From contig JAVBQK010000151.1 in the NCBI GenBank assembly GCA_031549105.1, positions 1 through 39,211 of the forward strand: 39,211 bases of DNA, in the 5' to 3' direction. Under the pieces are notes generated by a model. That model was given only the letters and a program-made list of their open reading frames with translations. It had not been told where the DNA came from and searched no databases. The first letter of the stretch is position 1; each line of letters begins with the position of its first letter. This document shows, in pieces, positions 14,688 to 23,004 of this stretch. The position numbers and the translations under genes were made by a program. This DNA is from Avichristensenella sp031549105 (GTDB lineage Bacteria; Bacillota; Clostridia; Christensenellales; Aristaeellaceae).

Positions 14688-17219
14688 GTGGAAAAAGCAT
14701 TGTTTGATATCACGGGCATGACCTGCTCCGCATGCTCGGCACGGATCGAGAAGGGGCTGTCGAAGATGGACGGTGTCCGCGAGGTCAGCGTCAATTTGCT
14801 CAAGAATAGTATGGCCGTTTCGTTTGACGCGGATGCGACCAGCACCAGCGAAATTGTCAGAAAGGTGGAGGACATCGGCTACGGCGCGTTTCCGCGCACA
14901 GAGGCGGCCAAGAAAACGCGGGCTGCCGAGAAGCCAGTTGACGCCGCGCGGCTGGAAACGCAGGCGATGCAGAATCGGCTGATCGCGTCGTTGCTGCTGA
15001 CCGTGCCGCTTTTCTACATCTCTATGGGGGAGATGCTCGGCTGGCCGCTGCCCGCATTCCTCTCCGGCATGGAAAACGCGATGGTCTACGCGTTCACGCT
15101 CTTCCTGCTGACCGTGCCGGTGATGTTCATCAACCGCAAATTCTTCCAAGTAGGCTACAAGAACCTGCTCAGGCGCTCGCCCAACATGGACTCGTTGATT
15201 GCCATCGGCTCCAGCGCGGCGTTTGCGTATGGCGTCTATGCGATCTACCGCATCGCGTGGGGCATGGGGCATGGCGACATGGCGGCGGTGCACAGGTTTT
15301 CGATGGACCTGTACTTTGAATCCGCCGCGATGATCCTGACGCTGATCACGCTGGGCAAGTATTTCGAAGCACGCGCCAAGCGCCGCACGTCGGAGGCGAT
15401 CACCAAGCTGATGGACCTGACGCCGAAGACCGCCACCGTGGTGCGCGGCGGCACGGAGCGGGAAATCCCGGCGGCGGACGTGCTTGTGGGGGATATCGTG
15501 ATCGTGAAGGCGGGCGACGCGGTGCCCGTCGACGGTGTGATCACAGAGGGCTACGCTTCGCTGGACGAATCCGCGATCACGGGTGAAAGTCTGCCTGTGG
15601 AGAAAAAAAAGGGCGACCGGGTGATTGGTGGCACGGTCAACCAGTCCGGCTACTTCCGCATGGAGGCCAGAGCGGTCGGCGACGATACGGCGCTGGCGAA
15701 GATCATCCGGCTGGTGGATGAGGCGACATCGACAAAGGCCCCCATCGCCAAGCTGGCGGATCGGATCAGCGGCGTGTTCGTGCCGGTTGTGATCGGCATC
15801 GCACTCGCTGCGCTGGTCGCCTGGCTGCTGCTGGGCAAGGGCTTCGAGTTTGCGCTGACCTGCGCGATCTCGGTGCTGGTGATTTCCTGCCCGTGCGCGC
15901 TGGGGCTGGCGACGCCGACGGCGATCATGGTCGGCACCGGCGCTGGTGCGGCAAACGGCATCCTGATCAAGTCCGCGGAGGCGCTGGAGATGCTGCACAG
16001 CGTGAACGTGGTGGTGCTGGATAAAACAGGCACCGTCACCGAGGGGCGGCCCGCCGTGACCGACATGCTGCCGGTGGGCGCGGACAGGGTGGAGCTGCTG
16101 GCGGTTGCGGCATCGCTGGAGAAGATGTCGGGGCACCCACTGTCGATCCCGATCCTGGCCGAGGTAAAGGCCAAAGGCATTGCGCTCCGAGAGGTCGTAG
16201 GCTACCGGCTGATCCACGGTCAGGGCATCACCGGGGAGATCGGCGGGAAACTATGCTACGCAGGGAACCGCAGGCTGATGGAGGCGGCGGGCATCGACGT
16301 GGCGGCACAGGAGAAGACTGAACGGGCATTTGCGGCGGAAGGGAAAACGCTGCTATACTTTGCGCGGGAGAAAACGCTGCTGGGCATGATCGCGCTGGCC
16401 GATACCGTCAAACCCACCAGCAAGGACGCGATTGCCACGCTTGCGCAAATGGGCATCGAGGTGCTGCTGCTGACAGGCGACAACCAGGGAACGGCGGAAG
16501 CGATCGGGCGGCAGGTCGGCATCGCGAAGGTGGTGGCAGAGGTGCTGCCCGAGGACAAGGAGCGCATCGTCCGCACACTTCGGGACGAGGGCAAGCAGGT
16601 GGCAATGGTTGGCGACGGCATCAACGATGCGCCTGCGCTGGCCCGCGCGGATGTGGGCATCGCAATTGGCGCGGGCACGGATGTGGCGATAGAGTCCGCC
16701 GATGTGGTGCTGATGCGCAGCGACCTGGCGGATGTTGCGACGGCGATTCGCCTGAGCCGCGCGGTGATGCGCAACATCAAGCAGAACCTGTTCTGGGCGT
16801 TCATCTATAACGTTATCGGCATTCCGGTCGCGGCAGGCGTGTTCTATGGTGCGTTTGGGCTGCTGCTTAGCCCGATGGTCGCGGCCGGTGCGATGAGCTT
16901 TAGCTCCGTATCGGTGGTGCTCAACGCGCTGCGCCTCAAGTTTTTTCACTCCGGTCGGAAACAATCCGTTTCAATAATAGAAGTTCAAAATCAAAAGGAG
17001 GATTTACCCATGACCAAGACGCTCAAGATCGAAGGAATGTCCTGCATGCACTGCGCGGGTGCGGTGACCAAGGCGCTAAAGGCAGTGCCCGGTGTGGAAA
17101 ACGCGGTGGTGAACCTGGAGGAGAAAACAGCGGCGCTGACGCTTGCCGGGCCAGTAGAAGACAGTGTGCTTCGCGCCGCGGTAGACGATGCCGGGTTTGA
17201 ACTGGTGGGCATCGAGTAG
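14688..17219 (+). CDS. copA: Copper-exporting P1B-type ATPase with C-terminal CopZ-like domain
   Basis: An inner-membrane Cu(I) pump of 843 aa. An N-terminal heavy-metal domain (GMTCSAC, Cys13/Cys16) is followed by membrane segments and the actuator TGES. The ion-path motif is CPC (401-403), with phosphorylated Asp445 in DKTGT, SGHPLS of the nucleotide domain and GDGINDAPAL. The final membrane pair has YN and MSFSSVSVVLNALR, the Cu(I)-specific pattern. Unusually, a linker of about 20 residues then joins a second metal domain (EGMSCMHC, Cys786/Cys789), making a C-terminal CopZ fusion. The start is GTG 14688 with GGGGAG ahead; the longer in-frame extension overlaps the promoter. An intrinsic terminator follows. 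Confidence 0.95.
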   Translation: MEKALFDITGMTCSACSARIEKGLSKMDGVREVSVNLLKNSMAVSFDADATSTSEIVRKVEDIGYGAFPRTEAAKKTRAAEKPVDAARLETQAMQNRLIASLLLTVPLFYISMGEMLGWPLPAFLSGMENAMVYAFTLFLLTVPVMFINRKFFQVGYKNLLRRSPNMDSLIAIGSSAAFAYGVYAIYRIAWGMGHGDMAAVHRFSMDLYFESAAMILTLITLGKYFEARAKRRTSEAITKLMDLTPKTATVVRGGTEREIPAADVLVGDIVIVKAGDAVPVDGVITEGYASLDESAITGESLPVEKKKGDRVIGGTVNQSGYFRMEARAVGDDTALAKIIRLVDEATSTKAPIAKLADRISGVFVPVVIGIALAALVAWLLLGKGFEFALTCAISVLVISCPCALGLATPTAIMVGTGAGAANGILIKSAEALEMLHSVNVVVLDKTGTVTEGRPAVTDMLPVGADRVELLAVAASLEKMSGHPLSIPILAEVKAKGIALREVVGYRLIHGQGITGEIGGKLCYAGNRRLMEAAGIDVAAQEKTERAFAAEGKTLLYFAREKTLLGMIALADTVKPTSKDAIATLAQMGIEVLLLTGDNQGTAEAIGRQVGIAKVVAEVLPEDKERIVRTLRDEGKQVAMVGDGINDAPALARADVGIAIGAGTDVAIESADVVLMRSDLADVATAIRLSRAVMRNIKQNLFWAFIYNVIGIPVAAGVFYGAFGLLLSPMVAAGAMSFSSVSVVLNALRLKFFHSGRKQSVSIIEVQNQKEDLPMTKTLKIEGMSCMHCAGAVTKALKAVPGVENAVVNLEEKTAALTLAGPVEDSVLRAAVDDAGFELVGIE
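17010..17219 (+). CDS. copZ: Probable internal-start product: CopZ-like copper chaperone
   Basis: Within the copA frame, ATG 17010 is preceded by AAAAGGAGG (16993-17001), a near-perfect ribosome binding site at ideal spacing. The resulting 69-aa protein starts MTKTLKIEGMSCMHCAG and is a complete HMA-fold copper chaperone with the MxCxxC site (Cys12, Cys15). No stop separates it from the ATPase, so the gene may yield both the fusion and a free chaperone. The coding potential is visible; separate translation is inference. Confidence 0.65.
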   Translation: MTKTLKIEGMSCMHCAGAVTKALKAVPGVENAVVNLEEKTAALTLAGPVEDSVLRAAVDDAGFELVGIE

Positions 17220-17234
17220 GCACAAAAACGAGGG

Positions 17235-17261
17235 AAGAGCGCCGTGAGGCGCTCTTTTTTT
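17235..17261 (+). terminator. Intrinsic terminator after copA
   Basis: AAGAGCGCC-GTGA-GGCGCTCTT (17235-17256) followed by a T-run to 17261, 16 bases after the stop. Confidence 0.92.
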
Positions 17262-17610
17262 ATCTGCGTTCAGATGTAATGTTCACAAAGGTTCACATTG
17301 GTGTCACAACACGTGCCTTGATGGATGTATTTTGTTCATATACCATGGCATTGTCGCAAGTTTATGAAGGGGAGAAAGGAGGATCAAGCTATCGCCCCGT
17401 TTATAGTCACCCAACTCCAATACTGACCAAGGTGAGCGGATCTTTTTCCGCCCGGCGGCGTCGCTCTCCGCTCAACGTAGCTGCCGGCTACGTCTCGCTC
17501 CGGCTCCTTGCCGGACAAAAAAATTGCTCGCTCACCTTGGCCAGTTTTGGAGTTGGGTGACTATAGTCAGACGTAAGACCATGCGTACCTGAACAGAGGA
17601 GGGGAAAGAA
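17262..17610. other. Intergenic stretch ahead of the DUF3048 gene
   Basis: No convincing gene. It holds near-direct repeats (GTTCACAAAG, GTTCACATTG, GTGTCAC at 17280-17306), the palindromic element at 17402-17565 and a GAGGAGGGG site (17595-17603) for the gene starting at 17611. I could not pick a promoter with confidence. Confidence 0.6.
17402..17565. repeat. 164-bp palindromic (MITE-like) element
   Basis: Arms of about 39 bases at 17402-17440 and 17527-17565 are inverted copies with few mismatches: both read TATAGTCACCCAACTCCAA, then ACTG, then CCAAGGTGAGCG. The interior contains a smaller palindrome CGTAG-CTGCCGG-CTACG (about 17477-17493) and CCGG-rich pairs. It encodes no transposase. 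A nonautonomous mobile or structured repeat is likely. Confidence 0.8.
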
Positions 17611-18684
17611 GTGAAACAAAGTTTTTTAACAATGAGGGGAGCAGGGCCGCGCCGCGCTGGCGGCGCAATCCTGGCATTGACACTGGCATTGATGCTGCTG
17701 GGGGGCAGCGCGGTGGCAGAGTCAGCAACCCTATCGCCGACGACGGGCCTGCCGACGGACAAGCCTTACCGGCCCGTGCTGGTGGTCATCGACTATGATA
17801 CCAATGCACGCCCGGCCTGGAACCTGTCCGAGGCCGATATCGTGTATGAGGCGGTGAACTGGCTGCCTGGGTACACACGCTTTTTAGCACTGTACAACGA
17901 CCAACACCCTGAAAAGGTAGGTCCCCTGCGCGGGGCACGGACATACCAGGCAAAGATTCGCGAGGCGTGGGATTGCCCGTTCGTTTCGTGGGGAGGGCAG
18001 AGCATGCCGGGCACCAGCATCTACGATGAACTGCCCGAGGAGATGCACTTTGACGGAACCAAGCTGTATATGACAGATGGCAAGGCACAGAGAGCGTTGT
18101 TTGGCAGGACAAAGGAGTACATAAACCCGCATAACGCTTATGTCAACCTGCAGGCGCTGGTGGAGAACTATTGGCCCGTGGACGCCGAAACAGGCGAACC
18201 AGTCGAGTGCCGTGTGCCAAATCTGCTGTTTTCAAAAACGCCGAGCAGGGGAGAAGAGAGCGCGGTCTGGCTGGAGATCGAGTACGGTGATGCGGAGTAC
18301 AGGGCTGTGTATTCGTACAATGCGAAGGATCGCCTGTATGAGCGCAGGGATGGAGGAGGGAGCAAAGGCATTCAGGTGGACGGCGTGACGGAAAAACCCA
18401 TCGTTGCCTCCAACGTGATTGTGCAGTATTGTAACCTGACCTGCTTTGCGGGCAATGCGGCACGGCCTCTAATTGAGACCACCGGTGGCGGCGTCATGTG
18501 GGCGTTCGTCAACGGGCGCATCATACGCGGCACATGGGAACGTGACACGCTGTCCGACCAGACACTGTACCTGGATGAGAGTGGGGAGCAGTTAAAATTG
18601 CTGCCTGGCAAAACATTTATTCAGATTGTGCCGCCGGATCGAACAGTCACCTATTGGGACATTGGAGGCGTGATGTACCAGTAA
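17611..18684 (+). CDS. Secreted DUF3048 (YerB-like) protein
   Basis: A 357-aa exported protein of unknown function. The signal peptide spans about residues 15-36, ending near AVAES, without a lipobox cysteine, whereas many YerB relatives are lipoproteins. The mature part begins LSPTTGLPTDKPYRPVLV and contains ADIVYEAVNWLPGYTRFLAL and GPLRGARTYQ, hallmark segments of the first DUF3048 domain. The second domain covers about residues 225-350 and ends TVTYWD. The start is GTG 17611 with GAGGAGGGG ahead; an internal ATG 8 codons later lacks a site. It is a single gene convergent with rho. Confidence 0.9.
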   Translation: MKQSFLTMRGAGPRRAGGAILALTLALMLLGGSAVAESATLSPTTGLPTDKPYRPVLVVIDYDTNARPAWNLSEADIVYEAVNWLPGYTRFLALYNDQHPEKVGPLRGARTYQAKIREAWDCPFVSWGGQSMPGTSIYDELPEEMHFDGTKLYMTDGKAQRALFGRTKEYINPHNAYVNLQALVENYWPVDAETGEPVECRVPNLLFSKTPSRGEESAVWLEIEYGDAEYRAVYSYNAKDRLYERRDGGGSKGIQVDGVTEKPIVASNVIVQYCNLTCFAGNAARPLIETTGGGVMWAFVNGRIIRGTWERDTLSDQTLYLDESGEQLKLLPGKTFIQIVPPDRTVTYWDIGGVMYQ

Positions 18685-18707
18685 AGCCATAACAAAGTAG
18701 AACCCAC

Positions 18708-18742
18708 GGGGCCTATCGACACCTTACCGGTCGATAGGCCCC
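18708..18742. terminator. Stem-loop between convergent DUF3048 gene and rho
   Basis: A perfect 13-bp stem (18708-18720 with 18730-18742) with a 9-base loop. T-runs are poor on both strands, so it may work as a bidirectional weak terminator or transcript end-protector. Confidence 0.6.
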
Positions 18743-18760
18743 TACTTGACATACGCCCAA

Positions 18761-21121
18761 TTATTGGTTGCCGCGCCGCGAGTTGGATACCGTGTACCCA
18801 TCCTTCTCCCATATGGAGATCCACTCCCGCAGGCGAAGGAAGAACTCTGAGTTGGAGCGCGTGCGCTCCAGCATCGACATCAGCTGCTCTGTCGCCTCGG
18901 CAACGCCGGTGGAGGACAGCACCTTGCGCACCGACAGCACGCCGGCCAGTTCCTGCTCGGTCAGCAGCATTTCCTCGTGCCGCGTACCAGACTTGGCCAG
19001 GTCGATCGCCGGGAAGATGCGCTTCTCGGATAGCTTGCGGTCCAGGTGGATTTCCATGTTGCCGGTGCCCTTGAACTCCTCGTAGATCACGTCGTCCATA
19101 CGGCTGCCGGTCTCCACCAGCGCGGTGGCGATGATCGTCAGGCTTCCGCCCTCTTCGATGTTGCGCGCCGCGCCAAAGAAGCGCTTGGGCTTGTGCAGCA
19201 CGCCCGGCGCAAGGCCGCCGGACATCGCCCGGCCGGTCTGCGGCGCGGTGGCGTTGTATGCGCGGGAGAGGCGCGTCAGGCTGTCGAGCAGGATGACGAC
19301 ATCCTTGCCGTGCTCGACCAGGCGCTGCGCCCGCTCGATGACCATTTCTGCCACGTAGGTGTGGTTCTCGGGCAGCTCATCAAATGTCGAGTAGACCACG
19401 TCGCCGCGCACAGACCGCTTGATGTCGGTCACTTCCTCCGGCCGCTCGTCTACCAGCAGCACGATCAGGTGGGAATCCGGGAAGTTGGTACTGATGGCGT
19501 TGGCGATCTTCTTGAGTAGAACGGTCTTACCGGCCTTGGGCGGGGAGACGATGAGCGCGCGCTGACCAAAGCCGATTGGCGCGATGAAGTCGATTACACG
19601 GATGGCAAGGTCCTTCACGTTGGTGCTGTTCTCCAGCGTATAGCGCTTGTTGGGGTAGATGGGCGTCAGCTCGTCAAACGGACGGCGGCGCACAGCCTCC
19701 TCGGCAGGAATGCCGTTGATCTTATCGATATATAGCAGCGCGCTGTAACGGTCGCCTTCGCGGTTGGGGCGCGTCTTGCCGGTGACCAGATCGCCGTTTT
19801 TCAGCCCGAACTTGCGGATCTGTGCGATGGAGACGTACACGTCGTTGGCGCCGGGCATGTAGTTGTTGGTGCGCAGGAAGCCGTAGCCATCCTGATGGAT
19901 CTCCAGGATGCCCTCGCCTTCGCCGCAATCGCCTTCCTGCAGCAGCTCGCTGGCAGCGGCGCTGACGCCAAAGTCGCGGCGCGGGCGCTGCTGCTGGTCC
20001 ATACGCTGCGGAGCATCATAGCGCTGCTGCGACTCAAAGCGTTGCGGGGCATCGTAGCGCTGCTGGGTTTCAAACCGCGGCTGTTCATAGCGGGGGGCTT
20101 CGGGCTGGTACTCGCCGGGAAAGCCCATCTCCTCCTGCGGCGGAGGCGGCGCGTAACGGCCCTGCTGCGCGGCGGGTGCACGGTAGGCGGGCCGCTGGGG
20201 CTGGGGCTGAGGCTGCGCACTGGGCTGATAGCTGCTGAAGGAGCGCGCGGGGGCGGGCCGCTGCTGGGGAAAGCGGGCCTGAGACTGCGGCTGCGGCTGT
20301 GCCTGTGGGCGCTCCACCGGCTGGGTGGGGCGCTGCCAGCGACGCGTGTATTCCGGCTGCGCGGCCGGGGACTGCGGCGGAAGCGCATCAGGCCTTGCAG
20401 AGGACGGTCCTGAAGGTGCGGCCGAAGGTGCGACCAAAGGCCTAGCCGGTGTATGCTTCGCCGCTGGGGCATGCGCGGTGCGCGTCGGCGCTGCCGGGCG
20501 TACTGCGGGCGCGGGTCTCTGTGCTTCTGCTTGCACAGGCGCGCTGTCCGGCCTTGCGACTTCCGCCAATGCGGATGCTTGCATAGGTGCGGGGGCGGCG
20601 ATAGGCTGCTGAGGCGCTTCTTGTACAGGCGCGCTGTCTGGCTTTGCGGTTTCCACCTGAACAGGCGCTTGTACAGCTTTCGGCGCAGAGATAGGCTGCT
20701 CTGGCACTTCTTGCACAGGTGCGCTGTCCGGCTTCGCGGCTTCCGCTTGCGCGGGCGCTTGTACAGCTTTTGAAGCAGTGCGCGCCTTTGGTGCGCTGTC
20801 CCGCGCAGGGGCGGGGGCCTTTGCCGGAGCCTCTTCATTATTTGCTTGTGGAGCGTCCTTTTTTACCTGCCTCGGCTTTTTGGCGGGACTTAAAGAGGGC
20901 GCTTCAGCGACCGTGGTTGGTATGGTGTTTTCAGAAGGTGTAGTAGGTATCACGGCTGCGGGCTTCTGCTCTGGTATGGGCTGCTGCTGTGCACTTTCCA
21001 GGCGCATCAGCTGCTGAACAATCTCGGCTTTTTTGGTGGTGGGAACGAATTGTATACCCTTCTCCTTGGCCAGCTTGCGGATTGCAGGCATGGCCATTTT
21101 TTCATATTGATTTGATTGCAA
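18761..21121 (-). CDS. rho: Transcription termination factor Rho with long disordered insert
   Basis: The hexameric RNA helicase that ends transcription; 786 aa against about 420 in E. coli. Order: a short helical N-terminal region (AIRKLAKEKGIQFVPTTKKAEIVQQL); a Pro/Ala/Gln-rich and then Arg/Gln/Tyr-rich low-complexity region (about 46-395); the cold-shock RNA-binding domain from about 400 (GILEIHQDGYGFLR); and the ATPase with Walker A PPKAGKT (Lys532), Walker B VVILLDS and the C-terminal SGTRHEEMLL. The start is TTG 21121, since AGGAG sits 7 bases ahead; in-frame ATG codons upstream lack a site, and those inside (MAMPAIRK) would have it too far away. Transcribed alone from a strong promoter with a leader of about 125 bases. 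Confidence 0.95.
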   Translation of the reverse strand: MQSNQYEKMAMPAIRKLAKEKGIQFVPTTKKAEIVQQLMRLESAQQQPIPEQKPAAVIPTTPSENTIPTTVAEAPSLSPAKKPRQVKKDAPQANNEEAPAKAPAPARDSAPKARTASKAVQAPAQAEAAKPDSAPVQEVPEQPISAPKAVQAPVQVETAKPDSAPVQEAPQQPIAAPAPMQASALAEVARPDSAPVQAEAQRPAPAVRPAAPTRTAHAPAAKHTPARPLVAPSAAPSGPSSARPDALPPQSPAAQPEYTRRWQRPTQPVERPQAQPQPQSQARFPQQRPAPARSFSSYQPSAQPQPQPQRPAYRAPAAQQGRYAPPPPQEEMGFPGEYQPEAPRYEQPRFETQQRYDAPQRFESQQRYDAPQRMDQQQRPRRDFGVSAAASELLQEGDCGEGEGILEIHQDGYGFLRTNNYMPGANDVYVSIAQIRKFGLKNGDLVTGKTRPNREGDRYSALLYIDKINGIPAEEAVRRRPFDELTPIYPNKRYTLENSTNVKDLAIRVIDFIAPIGFGQRALIVSPPKAGKTVLLKKIANAISTNFPDSHLIVLLVDERPEEVTDIKRSVRGDVVYSTFDELPENHTYVAEMVIERAQRLVEHGKDVVILLDSLTRLSRAYNATAPQTGRAMSGGLAPGVLHKPKRFFGAARNIEEGGSLTIIATALVETGSRMDDVIYEEFKGTGNMEIHLDRKLSEKRIFPAIDLAKSGTRHEEMLLTEQELAGVLSVRKVLSSTGVAEATEQLMSMLERTRSNSEFFLRLREWISIWEKDGYTVSNSRRGNQ
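20510..20779 (-). repeat. Tandem 90-bp repeats in the rho disordered region
   Basis: Three in-frame units of 90 bases (about 20690-20779, 20600-20689 and a diverged 20510-20599) each encode 30 residues around the core KPDSAPVQE or RPDSAPVQ. They account for part of the length of the low-complexity region. Confidence 0.75.
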
Positions 21122-21252
21122 AGAATCTCTCCTCTCGGATATGGGAATCCATGTGCATGGATCGGATATGCAGTACGATGTAGAGTATGCTGCCTGAATG
21201 GAAATTATGTGCATGTCCTGTAGCAAAAGGTTATCCCTTAGTCACAAGCGTT

Positions 21253-21281
21253 ATGATACCAGAAACGCGGCGCGCGGTCAA
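21253..21281 (-). promoter_or_regulatory. Predicted sigma-A promoter of rho
   Basis: On the minus strand TTGACC (21281-21276), 17-base spacer, TATCAT (21258-21253). The expected transcript start is near 21246, giving a leader of about 125 bases. Confidence 0.72.
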
Positions 21282-21334
21282 GGGCGTTGGCCGCTGCTGC
21301 CCCGCTTTTTTTGCGTGCATTGCGCCGCTCGTTA

Positions 21335-21343
21335 TGGTATACT
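21335..21343 (+). promoter_or_regulatory. Predicted extended -10 promoter of the maf-mre operon
   Basis: TGG-TATACT (21335-21343) lies 36 bases ahead of the maf start. No good -35 is visible at 16-18 bases, consistent with an extended -10 promoter. Confidence 0.45.
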
Positions 21344-21378
21344 ATTTTGCACTATTGCCCTGAAAGAGGTGACGAGCG

Positions 21379-21924
21379 GTGGAGCGCACGGTTGTCCTGG
21401 CGTCCGGCTCGCCCCGGCGGAGTGAGCTATTGGCCCGCATGGGGATTTCTTTCATTATAGATGCCGCGGATATCGACGAGCGCTGCGATGGAGACGCGCC
21501 GCAGATGGTGCGCACCGTCGCTAGGCGCAAGGCGGAGGCCGTCGCGCCGCGTCACCCGGATGCCATCATCCTCGCGGCGGATACGGTCGTGGTTGCGGAT
21601 AGCATTCTGGGCAAGCCACGGGACGAGGCGGACGCTGCGCGCATGCTGCGCGCGCTCTCCGGCCGATGGCATGAAGTTTACACCGGTGTGTGCACCATCT
21701 ACCGGGGCGAAACCCGTGTGGACGCGGCGATGACGCGCGTGCACTTTGTTACGCTGACAGAAGAAGACATACACAGCTACATCCAGTCAGGCGAGCCGAT
21801 GGGCAAGGCCGGCGCATACGGCATCCAGGGAATGGCCGGCATGTACATCGACCGGGTGGAGGGCTGCCCGCACAATGTCATTGGTTTGCCCCTTGTTTTG
21901 ACGAGAACCCTGCTGACCTTTTGA
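21379..21924 (+). CDS. maf: Maf-family nucleoside triphosphate pyrophosphatase
   Basis: A cytoplasmic house-cleaning pyrophosphatase that hydrolyses noncanonical or excess NTPs, 181 aa. The N-terminal ASGSPRRSELL, the central ILAADTVVVAD, LGKPRDEADAARML and the C-terminal GKAGAYGIQG with VIGLPL are diagnostic. The start is GTG 21379 with AAAGAGGTGA ahead. It leads the cell-elongation cluster, 12 bases before mreB, as in Bacillus, where maf lies next to mreB. Confidence 0.95.
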   Translation: MERTVVLASGSPRRSELLARMGISFIIDAADIDERCDGDAPQMVRTVARRKAEAVAPRHPDAIILAADTVVVADSILGKPRDEADAARMLRALSGRWHEVYTGVCTIYRGETRVDAAMTRVHFVTLTEEDIHSYIQSGEPMGKAGAYGIQGMAGMYIDRVEGCPHNVIGLPLVLTRTLLTF

Positions 21925-21936
21925 AGGAGCGACACG

Positions 21937-22962
21937 ATGGGCTTTTTTTCGCCGGAGATTGGCATAGATTTAGGCACGAATAACGTTCTATTCTACGTAG
22001 CCGGGAAAGGCATCGTCCTGCGCGAATCCAGCCTCGTCGTCGTGCGGAACGACGCGGGCCGCGAAGTAAGCGCGGTGGGGGAGGATGCGCGCGTGATGCT
22101 CGGCCGCATGCCCGCGGGGTACGTGGCCGTGCAGCCCGTCCGGGATGGCGTTATCGCCGATTTTGACATGGCGGAGGTCATGCTGCGTGCGTGCATCCGC
22201 AGGGCGATTGGCGTTAATTTCATTGGTCGGCCGAAGATGGTGCTGTCAGTCCCTTCGGAGATTACCGCGATGGAGCGCCGGGCCGTGGAGGAAGCGGTGC
22301 AGCGCGCCGGAGGGCGGCTGTCGCATGTGGTGGATAGCGCGATTGCGGCGGCGCTGGGCTGCGGCCTTCCGGTGTACGAGCCGATGGGTAGCATGATTGT
22401 GGATATCGGTGGCGGCACCACCGAGGTGGCGGTTATTTCGATGGGCAGCCTGGTGGTGTCCAAGTCGCTTAGGCTTGCCGGAAACGCGATGGACAGTGCC
22501 ATTGTAGCGTTTGTCAAGCGGGAGAATAACATGCTGATCGGCGACCGGTCGGCGGAGGATATCAAGATCGACCTGGGCAGCGCGATGCCGCTTGCCGACC
22601 CGCAGCGCGCGATGGTGCGTGGGCGCGATCTGGTCACAGGCCTTCCGCAGACGATGGAGCTTGATTCCGACCAAGTGCACGAGGCGCTGCAGGAGCCGCT
22701 TCGTGAAATACTCTCGGCCATTATCTGGGTGCTGGAACGCACACCGCCGGAACTCGGCGCGGATGTGGTGCGCACGGGTATCCACCTGACCGGCGGCTGC
22801 GCGCAGCTTCCGGGTCTGGACCAGTACATCGCGGCCGAGACGGGCATCCAGGTGCAGGTTGCCAGGAGCCCGATGGACTGCACCGTGCTGGGCACGGGCT
22901 ATCTTGCCGGCAATCTGGAGCTGCTGTCCAGAATCGGCAAGAACCACCCGATGACGGAGTAG
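21937..22962 (+). CDS. mreB: Actin-like rod-shape protein MreB
   Basis: Forms membrane-bound filaments that guide lateral wall synthesis; 341 aa, full length. The phosphate-1 loop GIDLGTNNVLFYV, the phosphate-2 region MIVDIGGGTTEVAVIS, the SVPSEITAMERRAV segment and the C-terminal GIHLTGGCAQLPGL are clear. Near the N-terminus GFFSPEIGIDLG gives the usual hydrophobic membrane contact. AAGGAGCG precedes ATG 21937. Second gene of the elongation operon. Confidence 0.96.
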   Translation: MGFFSPEIGIDLGTNNVLFYVAGKGIVLRESSLVVVRNDAGREVSAVGEDARVMLGRMPAGYVAVQPVRDGVIADFDMAEVMLRACIRRAIGVNFIGRPKMVLSVPSEITAMERRAVEEAVQRAGGRLSHVVDSAIAAALGCGLPVYEPMGSMIVDIGGGTTEVAVISMGSLVVSKSLRLAGNAMDSAIVAFVKRENNMLIGDRSAEDIKIDLGSAMPLADPQRAMVRGRDLVTGLPQTMELDSDQVHEALQEPLREILSAIIWVLERTPPELGADVVRTGIHLTGGCAQLPGLDQYIAAETGIQVQVARSPMDCTVLGTGYLAGNLELLSRIGKNHPMTE

Positions 22963-23004
22963 CGGCGCGGGGCGCGCATTCCGGCAGCGAATACGGAGGT
23001 AACG

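Noticed and set aside
14583..16217. Long open frame (544 codons) antisense to copA
   Set aside because: Same reason: the plus strand encodes every P-type ATPase motif, and the antisense product has no recognisable domain.
17279..17560. 93-codon frame ahead of the DUF3048 gene
   Set aside because: Most of it is the 164-bp palindromic element; no ribosome binding site and no protein-like pattern.
21122..21226. N-terminal extension of Rho from an upstream ATG
   Set aside because: The extra 35 residues overlap the leader, include the ribosome binding site of the TTG start and do not look like Rho.
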